Source of the DNA: Alopecurus myosuroides
Taxonomy: Eukaryota > Streptophyta > Magnoliopsida > Poales > Poaceae
Direction: 5' to 3'
Assembly: GCA_028641055.1 (NCBI GenBank)
Contig: CM054062.1
Coordinates: forward strand, 187,797,958 to 187,861,957
Length of the DNA: 64,000 bases
Below are positions 46,101 to 56,562 of the stretch, in pieces (positions within the stretch are counted from its first letter, which is position 1; each line of letters starts with the position of its first letter). The notes under the pieces are model-generated. The model saw only the letters and a program-made list of their open reading frames with translations, was not told the DNA's origin and made no database searches. The position numbers and the translations under genes are program-made.

Positions 46101-47935
46101 TTGGAGAAATCCATACAAGTTGAAGAATAACAAGTTATTTTGTCCAACCATTGACCCAAATGGAAAACCCAAGACTTAGTAATATTTTTCCTTTGATGAG
46201 GAAGTTAGTAGGCCTACCCTAACCACAATGGAATATACTAACATAGTCACTCAAATATTTTTGAAGGTGAATATGACCAAGTGTTTGCATGTATTACTTT
46301 AGTTGAAGAAGTAATATGTTTATTCTTAGTGAACTCTTGGAACTTCCTCGACAAGTATGGTTATAATAAAGTTAGATCACATCAAGCTCAACCCAGTCCT
46401 TCCCAAGTAAACCATTGGAATTTCCTTAACAAGTATGAGACCATTAGAGAATGAATCTTTCAACTCAAACATAGACCTTGTCCTAGCCCACTAGGTTAAA
46501 CTCCTTTGGCTATGTTATTGCTTTGTATGATCTCTTCACTAGTATGTTTGCTTGATAGCATGTTTGTTTATTTTGTTATTGTGTTTTCAATGAATAGATT
46601 GTACGGAGAGCTACGATCTTTTGTGAAGAGAGTGTGATATCTTCACCAACTTCAACAAGGCAAGTAACACATCATCAACTACCCATTATTTTCTATATGC
46701 ATTAGTTGATTTTGAGTAGCATGCATGATAGGAAATTTTACTAAGTTATAATATGCTATGCTATTATCCTAGTAGTGTGTAGCCATCTCTTTTACCCTTG
46801 TTATTTTGATAGCCTTAGAACTTAGTAGATGCTATGCAATATTACAAATTGTTTTACTAGATGTTGAGGAAAAAATCCTAAGTATAACTAATAAATAAAC
46901 CACCTGGGTGGAAGTGGTGAGACTGGTTTATGTTGAGTGTTGCCTCAGGGCCCTTATCTAAGGGTTATTCCACTTGAGGTTGTCACTTGCGGATGGCCAC
47001 CCAGGAACAAAGAGATTACTATGTCCTTCTAAGTTTAGTAGCTTCCCGTGCAGCCTTTTGACATTATGGGCTCTGTCTTGATCAACTAAGTTGTGAGAGT
47101 TCGGCCCAGGCTTGACAAGCAGATGTAGCAAAATTATAGGTGGAACGGGTCTTGCCGGTGGGTTTGAATTCTTCTTCTGAAAGATCTCGTCTCAATTCTC
47201 TCCTTTCCATGATGCACTCCGGGTGTATAGGATGTTTGGGCTAATTGAAGACAAAGGGTGAAAGTGCACAACCTCTGCAGAGTCAACAAACTAAGATCTT
47301 AGCCGTGTCCCCGGTTATGGACAACTATGAGCAGCTGGATAAGGATTGACGGAAGAATCTCATCACCAATTTCAATAAGTAAAATTTTGACCAACTGAAG
47401 AGTATTGTGGTGCTTGGATCTAAATCCAATGTTGCCACCCCTTTGAAAAGAAAAGTTTGTTTTACAAAAGAGATAGGACAAAACTGGCTTTATGCAAACT
47501 TAGCCTAAACTCCACTCAGCCAAATAAGCATGTAGTATTAGTCTTGCCATTTATATCCACCATAGTGTTACTTGCCAATACATTAAATTGTATTGACTCC
47601 CTTGTGGCTGCATATTCCATATTGCAGATGTTTCTGAAGACGAGTGAGGATTTCGTTTAGGATCTCGAGACTATCGCCAACATGTTTTTCCTGTGGCACA
47701 TGAAGAAGATAGGCTCAATGTTGTACCTTGTTTTCCGCTGTATTTCTTTCTTTTCTGCTAGTCTTCTAAGACTATGCAAGTTGTAATCCTATTTTGTAAA
47801 GACTGGATCATGCGATGTAATAGAATTTGATGCATTTGCATGATATTTCATTTTGTACTGTGGTGCTAGCAATCGATCCAGGGACTAGCACAATAACACA
47901 GGTATTCCATCTTTATTAAAAGTTGGGATGCTACA
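43188..47935 (+). repeat. 3' LTR of element D
   Basis: 4748 bp, nearly identical to the 5' LTR. Differences seen include an A-run length change near 43485, a T-run/AATTTGAAGA deletion near 43700 and single-base changes such as GGAAGTTC for GGGAGTTC near 44232. Confidence 0.93.
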
Positions 47936-47940
47936 AATAT

Positions 47941-48603
47941 CGCGTGGTTCTGTATTTAAGTTGTGGTGCTATTCTTCTAGTGGTGTCATGTGAATGTCGA
48001 CTACATGATACTTCACATTTATGGGCCTAGGAGGATGCAGTGTGTATTTGGCTATTAATTGTGGGGTTGCCGGAGTGACAGAAACCTAAACCCCCGTTAG
48101 GAAACCAATGCACGAGGGAGAGTAGAATCCCGGAGTTTTAAGGTTGTGGCTAGATTTATCTTAATTACTTTCTTGTCTTTGCGGATGCTTACGAGGGGTA
48201 TAATCACAAGTATGTATTAGTCCTAGTTGGGCGGTGCATTAGCATAGTTTCACCCACACAACACTTCACGAACCAATACATATTAGTCAACCGTATGAAG
48301 CGAATGCACTTGACGAAGTTCCCATGTGTCCTCGAGAACGTTTGGTAATCATAAGTAAAATACAATCGGCCTGTCCTTTGCTCTCAAAAGGATTGGGCCA
48401 CTCGCTGCAATATTATTTGTTGTCTTTTATTTACTCGCACTTTATTTATTTGCTATATCAAAAACCACCAAAAACCCGTTTGCTAGTGTTTACAGTGAAT
48501 CCTCTATCCAAACTGCTTGTCAACACCTTCTGCTCCTCGTTGGGTTCGACACTCTTATTTATCGAAAGTACTACGATACACCCCCTATACCTGTGAGTCA
48601 TCA
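47941..48603 (+). repeat. 3' LTR of ATH1, second part
   Basis: This resumes exactly where D left it (AATAT, then CGCGTGG) and ends GTGAGTCATCA at 48603. With the first part the LTR is about 1.51 kb. GTAAT at 48604-48608 should be the right target duplication. Confidence 0.92.
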
Positions 48604-49126
48604 GTAATCTTTTGTGGTGAGTTTTTTAGTGTTTAGTAATAATAGTAATATGTGCATCAGTTGCACCAGATGGATGCATTAGATATGTTTTCTTTGTCTC
48701 ATACACGATATACATGATTCTCACATTTGAGATTTTTTTTCATAAAGTCACATTCATTCTCATCATGTTCTTCTTTCGCGGACATGGTGCCCTTAGAGCG
48801 CCTGAATAAGGTCATGAGTTCTTGTTGTGACAAGTGGCTCTACCTTTTTATTCCAAGACGAATGATAAAAATAGAAAATCCGTTACAATGCCAGAAGGGT
48901 TTACAGTGTGCCAAAACATTTTTAACATGGTAGAACCAGCACAATCACAGTTACAGGGGAATTAAATTCAACAAAGTTTAACAGTGGTCAAGATTTGAAA
49001 ATAACCACCAAATGGCCATCGATATGTGGTAGATCAGAAAATACATTATTACCCTCCATGGCAAATCTGCACCTTCTAGGTGTATCCAACGCCTTACGAT
49101 CACCAAACTCGCTGTTGCAAAAAAAA
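48604..49126. other. Intergenic stretch right of the retrotransposon cluster
   Basis: AT-rich single-copy-looking DNA after the ATH1 target duplication. I see no ORF, RNA gene or element terminus that I can support. Confidence 0.5.
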
Positions 49127-49555
49127 TCAGTCGGGTTTACACTCCTTTCTGATACAAGCATCAAGAAAGGACGGGGTATAGTTAACCCACAGGCAGCGCC
49201 TCCTATCTATATTACAATGATGAGCACAAAGGTGAGCTAGTTCATTAGCTCCCCAAGGTACAAAAGATAACTTAAACTCATCTAGATTTCCAACTAGATC
49301 ATGAAGTTCTAGAAGGATCAGAGCAATTGTCGATCTTTCGAAGGCCGCAGAGCACCACATGCTTACTATCTGCTCTGCATCCGTCTCCATGTCAACATAC
49401 CAAAGTCCGAGGTCCAATGCCAGTTTAACTCCATCTCTAACCGCATAGGCATCCATCATTAGAGCACTAGCTGCCATCTCATACCAAATAGCTTGGCCAC
49501 GAATTAGTTTGCCCAGGTGATCTCGAACACAAATACCACGGACTGGCCAAACCAT
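49127..49555 (-). pseudogene. RNase-H-like (RVT_3) protein fragment
   Basis: A 142-residue open frame resembling the plant RNase-H-like domain found alone or at the end of LINE-derived proteins. Motifs are RGICVRDHLGKLI, MDAYAVRDGVKLALDLG, the catalytic-strand motif METDAEQIV and the late motif VPWGANELAHLCA. The first catalytic Asp strand is missing at the N-terminus, the usual Glu before the second helix is Asp, and a TAG sits immediately upstream of the first ATG. It is therefore probably a fragment of a domesticated or LINE-derived gene, not a working enzyme. Confidence 0.65.
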
Positions 49556-49818
49556 CTAGGAGAGAAGGTTCTTGTGTTTACCGATGAGTTGTGTAGCCCG
49601 TTGAGAGTGGTTGTAATTTCAGAATGTGAAACTTACGTGACCACTTGATCTATAAAGCTCTCTTTCTAAAATAAAAAGAACTACAATGTTCACTATTCGG
49701 ACGAGAAAATGCGTATTTTTATTAGCGTCCACGGCTATAAATTTAACCTTTTGACCAAACTTCATGCTAAAATAAACCTTTAAAAAAAATAGATTTGTCA
49801 AATGACTCTCTGTTGTTA
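49556..49818. other. Intergenic stretch before Harbinger-1
   Basis: No supported features; AT-rich. It ends in the TTA target duplication (49816-49818) of the Harbinger element. Confidence 0.5.
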
Positions 49819-52210
49819 GGGCATCTCCAGCCGTCCCCCCAGAGCCCCCCAAGCGGCGTTTTTTGCGCCGTTTCGCACCAGTCGCCCCCCAGGATCCGGT
49901 TTAGCGCCGCTTTCCGCCGTTTTTAGCGCCGTTTCGCGCCGCCGAACCCAGGCCGAACCCAGCGCGCTGGGTTCGGCTTGGGGGGCGAAATGCGCGCGTG
50001 GGCCACAACTGTCGGCGACGGAAGGCGATTTCCCTCCCTTTTTTCGGCGTTTCCCTCCACTTTCCGCCCTCATGTATGTCTCCCTCCACTCCATTCCCGC
50101 CATTTCCCCCCCGTCCCCGAGATCTAGACGCCATGGCTCCCGCCCGATTTACAGGACCCCGCGCCGCCGCTACCGCCGTATCCATTCTCGCCACCGCCGA
50201 TCTTGGCAAGAAGCCACGCAAGCCGAGAGCGCCGAAGGAGAAGCCACCCGGCATGACCAACAAGGAGTGGATCGCCGAGAGAGCGCGCCTGGAAACGGCC
50301 AACATCAAACTCCGGGGGAGGGAGGCGGCGCAGCGGCAGAGGCAGCTGATGGCGCCGCTGCAGGCGGAGGAGCAGGCCGCCGCCGAGGAAGAGGAGTTGG
50401 AGGACGAGGAGGACGAGGTCGCGCCGGACGAGCCGCCTACTCCGGCGCAGCCACAGCGCCGCTCGCCAAGCGGAAGAGCCCATTCGGCCCCGTCTTCGCC
50501 GGATGGAAGCCGTCGCCGTCGCCACGCCTGTCACCGCACCCGACGCCTGCGTGGTTCGTCGAAGGCGACCCCCTGGGAGGTTTCAACCCCAACCTCACCT
50601 TTCCCTACCACCCGCCGATGATGTATGGCGCGTCGCCGGGCTACGCAGGTTCCCCGTCCCACCGCCGTGCGGTCATGGCCGGACTTCAGCCCCAGGACAA
50701 CAGCTACATGGAGGAGATCATCGTGGCCGGCACGATGGCGGCGGCGGCGAGCCCTGGCTTCCTCGAGCAGAGCGGGGAGTTCTTCACGCAGGGAGGTGGT
50801 GAAGGGTGCTCTGCGGGCACGCAGGCGACGGAGGTGCAGGGCGACGACGACGAGGTGGACGAGACGTCGGTGGCGCCAGAGGGGCCAGATCCGGTCGGCG
50901 AAGGCCGAAAGCGCCGTGGTCCTGGCCGTCCCCGCAAGGAACCCAAGGTACCCCCGCCCCCCGTCGAGCCTCGTATCAAGTGGTTGAACAGGGAGGACGT
51001 CCTCCTCGCCGAGGCGTGGAAAACGATCAGCATGGACCTGATCGTTGGCGCGAACCAGCACGTCGACAACTACTGGAAGCGGGTGAAGACTGCCTACGAC
51101 GAGCGCCGGATGATCGATCCCTACTACGCCTGTTGCATCACCGACCGCGGCCAGAAGGCCATGGCGAACCATTGGGCGAACATCCAGGCGTCCTGCAACA
51201 AGTGGCACGACATCCAGGAGGAGATCTCGATGAGGCCGCAGAGCGGCGCCAACCGCGAGATGGAGATCGTCCGGATGCTCGAGGCGTACAAGAACGACGA
51301 GGGCTCCGACTTCAAGTTCCTCCACGTTTTCGTTGTCATCGAGAAGTGCGAGAAGTGGGCGGAGGTGCGGCGGTCGATCAGCAAGGGCAAGGAGTACGTT
51401 CCCGACGTGGTGGTTGCAGGCACGTCCGAAGGGCGTCCGCCGATGGGCCACAAGAAAGCCAAGTTGGCAAGGGACGGCGCGCCGGCAGCGGCAAAGCTCC
51501 GGGCGTCCATCGAGACCTGCATCGCCGACGCCCAGGCCCAGGCCGGCAAGAGGGAGGAGGTCGCCAAACAGCGATAGGCGGCGCTCATGGCCAACTCGCA
51601 GGTCAAACTCGACCTCCTCAGGACTGGCACAGCGGCGAAGAAGAGGAACAACGACCTCGCCTCCTCACCGGCGGCGACCCGGCCGCGATGACCCCCGAGG
51701 TGAGAGCTTGGTTCCTGACGCAGTGCAACCTCATCCTGACCGACATCAGCACGCCCCCGGCCCCGACTACGTCGTCTGGTGGCACCAGCTACACCACCGC
51801 GCTGACGAGCACGCACGTCGACATGGAGGATGCCGCGACCGTCGTCGACAAGGATGCCGATCCCGTCGTCTGCTCCGACGCCGTCATCGACCTGGAGGAT
51901 GCTGCGTCGAGCTCGCCGCCTGCTCCGACGCCGGCCGACGCGCCTGCCTGATCGCCTACGTTTGCCCACGCCGCGCGCGCCCGCCTGTGTGATTCGATCT
52001 AGACTCTATTTGATCGCCCACATGTGACGTTTTTTGTAATATGATTGCCCAAAACCATGGCTGCCGTGATCGCCGAACTAGGGCTCTATGTTTTGGGGCG
52101 GGAAGATGAAGTTTGAAATGATATCGCCGTTCTCTTTTATGGGCCGTCGAACGGCTGGTGAAATCGCCGCCGATCTGAAACCTTGGGGGACCGAACGACT
52201 GGAGATGCTC
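49819..52210 (+). mobile_element. PIF/Harbinger element (Harbinger-1), ORF1 only
   Basis: A 2392-bp, GC-rich element with terminal inverted repeats GGGCATCTCCAGCCGT (left) and the complement of ACGACTGGAGATGCTC (right), 14 of 16 matching. It is flanked by the trinucleotide duplication TTA (49816-49818 and 52211-52213), which is diagnostic of PIF/Harbinger. A perfect 26-bp palindrome, each arm GCCGAACCCAGCG, lies at 49952-49977, about 130 bp from the left end. Only the DNA-binding ORF1 is carried; no DDE transposase ORF is present, so it is non-autonomous. Confidence 0.88.
50133..51577 (+). pseudogene. Harbinger ORF1: Myb/SANT-like, NAM-associated domain protein
   Basis: Start at ATGGCTCCC (50133, context GCCATGG). 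Frame 1 encodes a Lys/Pro-rich N-terminus (GKKPRKPRAPKEKPPGMTN) and a Glu-rich acidic stretch. Near 50450-50470 the reading shifts to another frame that is open to the TAG at 51575-51577. That frame has an AT-hook-like GRPRKEP (about 50925), a Myb/SANT-like trihelix region (REDVLLAEAWKTISMD, VDNYWKRVKTAYDE) and a NAM-associated-type segment (FLHVFVVIEKCEKWAEVR). Such proteins recruit transposase to the TIRs in PIF/Harbinger elements. The single frameshift suggests a recently broken or mis-read gene. Coding similarity continues beyond the stop to about 51950. Confidence 0.72.
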
Positions 52211-52213
52211 TTA

Positions 52214-52986
52214 GACACCTAGACCTAGGCTCAGTTCGTTGTTTTTGTGCAATCTGTTTGTTGCTTTATAATATGCTCTGCAAAATTGCCAAGGAAAGTA
52301 GGAGTAGATAAAAGCGGGGTGAAAGAAACACTGAAATAAGAGCAACGGTATTATAATGCCAGACGCAGTGTGAGGCTACATCTACGATCGCCGAAGAGCT
52401 TTTTTTTTTTGAAATTTATCGCCGAAGAGCTTTGAAGACATGCAACCAGTACGGTCCCTAAATATCGGAGCTATGCCGACTACCCAACAATGGATAAGGA
52501 TGGAAGGAATACAATACAAGGTACGTATACATGGGCACGAGCGTGAGCGTGAGCGTGGACCGCGGACAAAAGAAGTGACGGCACGAGCCCATCTGCCGCA
52601 CCGCGCGCGACACAGGTGGCAACAGGCAAACGCGAGGGGTTCGTGCGTATATGGTCGTCACGCCGGTGGCCACCCCGCGATACATTGCACACTGCACGGC
52701 AATTTCGTGTCCGACTTGTTGTCGTTCTTGCTCTTCCTCGGAACTGTACCCTTGTTCTATACTTGCGGTGTGTAGCGCATGCATGGGCCACACGCTAGCA
52801 TGCGACGTCGGCCACTCGATATGCACCACAGGTAACTTCATTTTTTCTTTTGAAAGATGCACGACAGGCAGGCCGGTAGTCCGCATCGGTTGTTGTATTG
52901 TTCTCCGGTTCGGTTGGGTCTAATTTGTGTTTATCGCTCCCTGACGTCATCCGGACCAGAAGCCTGACGCGTCGAGGAATTGCCTA
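52214..52986. other. Intergenic stretch with a small retroposition scar
   Basis: No supported gene. At 52387-52402 and 52418-52433 the 16-bp sequence ATCGCCGAAGAGCTTT is directly repeated around a T-run and GAAATTT. This looks like the target duplication of an extremely short poly(A)-tailed insertion on the minus strand. The final bases (52979-52986) are the target duplication of the hAT element. Confidence 0.5.
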
Positions 52987-54754
52987 TAAGCCCGGCAATT
53001 CGACCCATGGGTACGTCCGTCCATAGGCACCCGACCCGAAAAGATAGGGTATGGATCGCCAACTTCGCCCATGGGTAAGACCCATGGGTGACCCGATAAG
53101 TCGTGGGGTGGCGACGAACCCTAGCGCCACTCGCCCCTCCCCCACCCTCTTCCCTTCCTCGCCGCTGCCAGAGGCGCCCGCCGGGAAGCCGTCGCGCGGC
53201 TGCCGAGGACGGCAGCGGCCGGGATCTCGCCGTTGCGCTCTTCTTGCATTAGGCTTCGGGATCTGGGGCGGCGGCCCCGAGTGGTGAGGGCGGCGCTGTC
53301 CTCGTGGCGGGGAGCGCTCGCGGGTGCTGTTGGCTGCCTCCTCGGTCACGCGGGTGGCGAGAAGACAGTGGTTGGAGGTCGCATCGCGGAGGCTGCCCCG
53401 TCGGCCTCAGGCATCAGATCTGAAGACGGCGACCTCGATCTGCGCAGCTCCGTCCCCGATGGCTGTGGTTTGCGGCGTGCGCGCCCATGCTGAAGCCTTG
53501 GCGGGATGGTGGCGATGGCGGCTCTGTACCGGGAGAAATCTCTGACCAGCAGTGGTGGTCACGACATCGGCGACGTTTTTGGACGCCGCTGTCCTCCTTG
53601 GAGGCGACGTCGAGGTACATCCCCTTCCCACCCCTCCCCTACACCCGGGTGAAAACCTAATCCAGTCCGATTGGGCGGTGGCGGCGTGCCCGCGTCGTTT
53701 CCTCCCTGGAGGCGTCGCCCTGGGTCTGCGGGATGGTGTTTGGGCAGCGTATGATGCTTGGTCTATTTCTTTGTTCGGCGATCTCCTCCTCAGCTTACGT
53801 TCTGCCGTGTTGAGGTTCTTGGGATGAAGGCGGTTTGTGAGGTGCTCGCCTGCTGCGGCCTTTGTGCTCTGAGTCACCATTTGGCCCGTTCTTTGTGCTC
53901 ATTCGTGCTCTAGGGTGAGCTACTCTACCTTTCGACGGTTCGGCGCCCTCGAACCAGGGCGAGAAGGTAGGGGCCTTCTTCGATGGTGGAGGCGGATGAC
54001 ACGACCGTGACGGCCCAGATTTTGACGATGGCGTGATATCGCTCCAGTGGCGTCTCTTCTTCCTGACGGTTCCTTCCTTGCTCTTCCTCCCTGGCTGAAC
54101 GATGGCTTCGACAACCTAGTTGTGCTTTCTTTTTCCTAGTTTCTGTTTGCTGGTTGTTGTTGGGTTAGCTGTTCTTCCAGCACCTTGTGTCTGCCATGTG
54201 GTTTGTTGTAATGGTGACCTTGTGTAATCGTTGGCCGGTTGTTGGCTTCGTTAATTCAAAGCCGGGCTCTGCTCGAGCCTTCCGTCTAAAAACCCGATAA
54301 GTCGTGGGTAGAGTATGGGTACAAGGTTATACCCGTGGGCAACCCGATGGGTCGCCCGATTATTATTAATGATCATATAAATTTTAAATATACATTATAG
54401 TTGATATATTTTGTGTAAATACACTATAAGTAACATATCTAAACCTAACAGCTAGCCAACTCAACTCTTGTACACCACTAGCATCAATAACCATTTGGTT
54501 TGACCCATTATTGTACATATAAACTAACTAGAATAATTATTTACTAACTTTATTTTATCGCATTCCATTTACGGAAAAGCAAAACTTTGACCCGATGGGT
54601 TACCCGATAGAGTCGCCGACCCGATGGGTATGGGCATGGGCATGTCCTAGCGCCCATGGGCAGGGTCGTGGGCAGAGATGCTTACCCGTTTAACAAATGG
54701 GCATGGGTTTGGAAGAGGTCGACCCGACCAGACCCGACCCGACTGCCAGGCTTA
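52987..54754. mobile_element. hAT element with internal retroposon
   Basis: Ends TAAGCCCGGCA (left) and, on the other strand, TAAGCCTGGCA (right) form hAT-like terminal inverted repeats. The 8-bp duplication ATTGCCTA flanks it at 52979-52986 and 54755-54762. Subterminal regions are full of ACCCATGGG/GGGTATGGG/GACCCGA motifs on both sides, as usual for hAT transposase-binding regions. No transposase gene is visible. Without the nested retroposon (53108-54291 plus one TSD) the element is about 570 bp. Confidence 0.82.
53108..54291 (+). mobile_element. Non-LTR retroposon (LINE-like, non-autonomous) inside the hAT element
   Basis: It is flanked by a perfect 17-bp direct repeat ACCCGATAAGTCGTGGG (53091-53107 and 54292-54308), the mark of target-primed reverse transcription, and ends in a short A-tail (CTAAAA). 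The 3' end (GTTGGCTTCGTTAATTCAAA, then GCCGGGCTCT) resembles 3' ends of grass LINEs. The 5' part is GC-rich and begins GTGGCGACGAACCCTAGCG, like a 5' untranslated leader. No RT or endonuclease motif is visible, so it was mobilised in trans. Confidence 0.75.
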
Positions 54755-54974
54755 ATTGCCTATCGGCCGGGGCGGCAATCTAGCTAGCGCTAGTCAAGCA
54801 AGGATGACAACCGAGGTCGATACGGATAAGTCGCATCTGCGACCGGATCCAATGCGTTTCATATCAAGTGTAGTACGTACGAGATCGGCATAATCTAGTC
54901 GAGTTGTCGTGGCGTCTGACCCAAAGGATTTTCACCCTGCTGAGCAGGGAAACGGGAGAGACTTGTCACCTGTA

Positions 54975-55447
54975 TCCGGATGGCACCCACCGGGTTCGGG
55001 GCCGGGTCGGCACCCCCCATACCCGCCCCATTTAACTTGTCGGGTCTCATTTCTTATCATACCCACGACCCGGCCGGATTCGGGGCCCCAACGGGTACCC
55101 ATTTAAGGAGCGACACCAACACATGTGGGGAATAAAACAATCGAATATTGGGATGAGATTGGTGGGAATAGACACGTGTGTACGTGTGTGGTCTCCGGGA
55201 TTCTAGATTCCAACACGTCCATGTGATGTGTGAGGTTTATGGTCCATAGCTCGTGGACGTGTGGTTAGGCATAGAATTATTAGGGATATGATTAGGAATT
55301 AGAGCGGGTCTGCGGGTATGCGGGTACGGGTTTGCCACCCCCATACCCGCCCCATTAGACCTGGCGGGTCGAACATTTTACCAAACCCTCCCCATTTAAG
55401 ACGGGTACCCGTCGGGTTTACGGGTTTCGGGGCCATTGCCATCCGTA
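54975..55447. mobile_element. hAT-type MITE
   Basis: A 473-bp element with ends TCCGGATGGCA and (opposite strand) TACGGATGGCA, flanked by the 8-bp duplication CACCTGTA (54967-54974 and 55448-55455). Subterminal GGGTACCC/ACCCGCC/CGGGTCG motifs occur on both sides and the centre is AT-rich. No coding capacity. Confidence 0.78.
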
Positions 55448-55455
55448 CACCTGTA

Positions 55456-56562
55456 TGCTGCCGATTCGGTCGCCGTCTGCGGGCCGGTGCTCAAATCTAC
55501 TCTGTCAATGTAGTAGCCTTTCTTTCGTTAAAAATTAAGAACCTCCTAGTCACTTGCTATAGGTGTGTCTCACCAAGAAGAGAAGATAGTGCAAGTGCAA
55601 TAAATAGCACCAGCACTCCTACTCTGACATCTACCCACGCTATAGCTAGGTAGTGCTTGACTCTTTATATCGAAGAATTCAATTGAACGGCTTCGCGAGG
55701 GTACCATGATGCTACGTGTGCAGTGCATCCTCAGGACGGGCAGGAGCAGGAAAGTCGCCTCTCGTTTCCGAAAAGGACAGCAAGTCGACTGAGCATAGTT
55801 AATATTAGTATGATCCGGCTGTTTCCTGGCAACATCGATAGTCAATTCGTAGTTTTAGCACCGGCCATGCATGCGCAGGTATGGTGAAAATATGCACTGC
55901 GTAATCCAGCCAGTCGGTGCTCCCCGTCTTACGTTACGCACCTTGATTGGGCAAGGTGGACAGTGTGGATCAGGCAGTTTAAACTGACCGCGGCAGTTCA
56001 CTGCTCATCCAAACAAACACCCACGCTACAACCGTACGTCCAAGGCCGCAGGGATCCTTCATAAGCTACAAGCGGGACAGGTTAATTTATACAAAATCCT
56101 TACCCTTTTGAGCAAGGCCCTAGACGCTAAAGAAGTGCTACGGAAGTCCTTTTTGGGATCGACCGGACTATCTCGCCCTGTCACCACGAGTGAGACATCT
56201 GAACAACGAAACAAAATGCATGGGCCCCACCGTTTCCTCCGTAGAACATTACACACTGCCGTAAGTCGCAACCGATATGTCATGCTCCGAGCGATGGATT
56301 TGGTCGAAAATCCCGTTTCAACCGCCCCACAAATGGACCAAGGATGAAAGACATGCCAACTCTCGAGCAAACGCGGCTCAACTTTAATCCACATTCGGTC
56401 CGAGTCCACGGACGACAACCCGTCCTAGCTGGCCCAAGCGGCAGTGGCTAGATGCCACAAACCCTTCACAGTCGCCTCCCCTGCACTCCCTTCCACTCCT
56501 CGAGACCCTGTCTCACCGTTGCCTCCCACCACCGCCCGTTGCCGCACCAAGTCTAGCCGACG
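55456..56562. other. Intergenic stretch and 5' flank of the ORF1-like pseudogene
   Basis: No gene supported. From about 56340 the sequence (GCGGCTCAACTTTAATCCAC, then ACGGACGACAACCCG) looks like the GC-rich leader that precedes ORF1-type genes in grass Harbinger elements. I could not find matching terminal inverted repeats. Confidence 0.4.

Larger units (their letters stand above)
36587..47935 (+). mobile_element. LARD-like LTR retrotransposon D with 4.75-kb LTRs and TSD
   Basis: An 11,349-bp element: LTRs 36587-41339 (4753 bp) and 43188-47935 (4748 bp) around an internal region of only 1848 bp. The target duplication AATAT is at 36582-36586 and 47936-47940. LTR ends form an inverted repeat (TGTAACATCCC against GGGATGCTACA). 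A tRNA-iMet-type primer site TGGTATCAGAGC is at 41343-41354 and a purine tract AAGGGTGGTAG at 43175-43185. By eye the LTRs differ at about ten substitutions and two indels, so insertion is recent (order of 100,000 years). There is no gag or pol. The sequence before the 3' LTR (TCTCGGGACGAGATTTC) resembles the 3' end of Tekay/Del chromoviruses, a possible source of mobilising proteins. Confidence 0.93.
6025..48603 (+). mobile_element. Athila-clade Gypsy retrotransposon ATH1, host of the nested cluster
   Basis: The outermost element. Its parts, in order, are: 5' LTR remnant 6025-6383, tRNA-Asp-like PBS 6395-6412, gag/protease 6499-8417, pol 8418-10692 continued at about 23926-24306, 3' ORF 24645-24992, 3' non-coding 24993-25129 and 34114-35724, polypurine tract 35725-35740, and 3' LTR 35742-36586 plus 47941-48603. 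The protease motif CDIGASSSAIP, the RT box FMDDFS and the primer site match the Athila lineage. Interruptions by Tat-1, ATH2, C and D account for all intervening DNA. The right target duplication should be GTAAT at 48604-48608; the left flank is beyond the window. Its coding region is decayed, consistent with being the oldest layer. Confidence 0.88.

Noticed and set aside
36587..47935. Pairs of identical small ORFs about 6.6 kb apart, which could suggest a duplicated gene family
   Set aside because: They are the two LTRs of element D; the identity comes from LTR duplication, not from conserved proteins.
50531..51969. Long minus-strand open frames across Harbinger-1
   Set aside because: High-GC shadow frames of the plus-strand ORF1; no domain, while the plus frame shows SANT and NAM-associated motifs.
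52440..52923. Possible small genes on either strand
   Set aside because: No recognisable motif, no consistent codon pattern, and frames overlap on both strands.
56059..56418. 119-codon minus-strand frame
   Set aside because: It lies in the leader-like GC-rich region before the ORF1 pseudogene and shows no protein motif.
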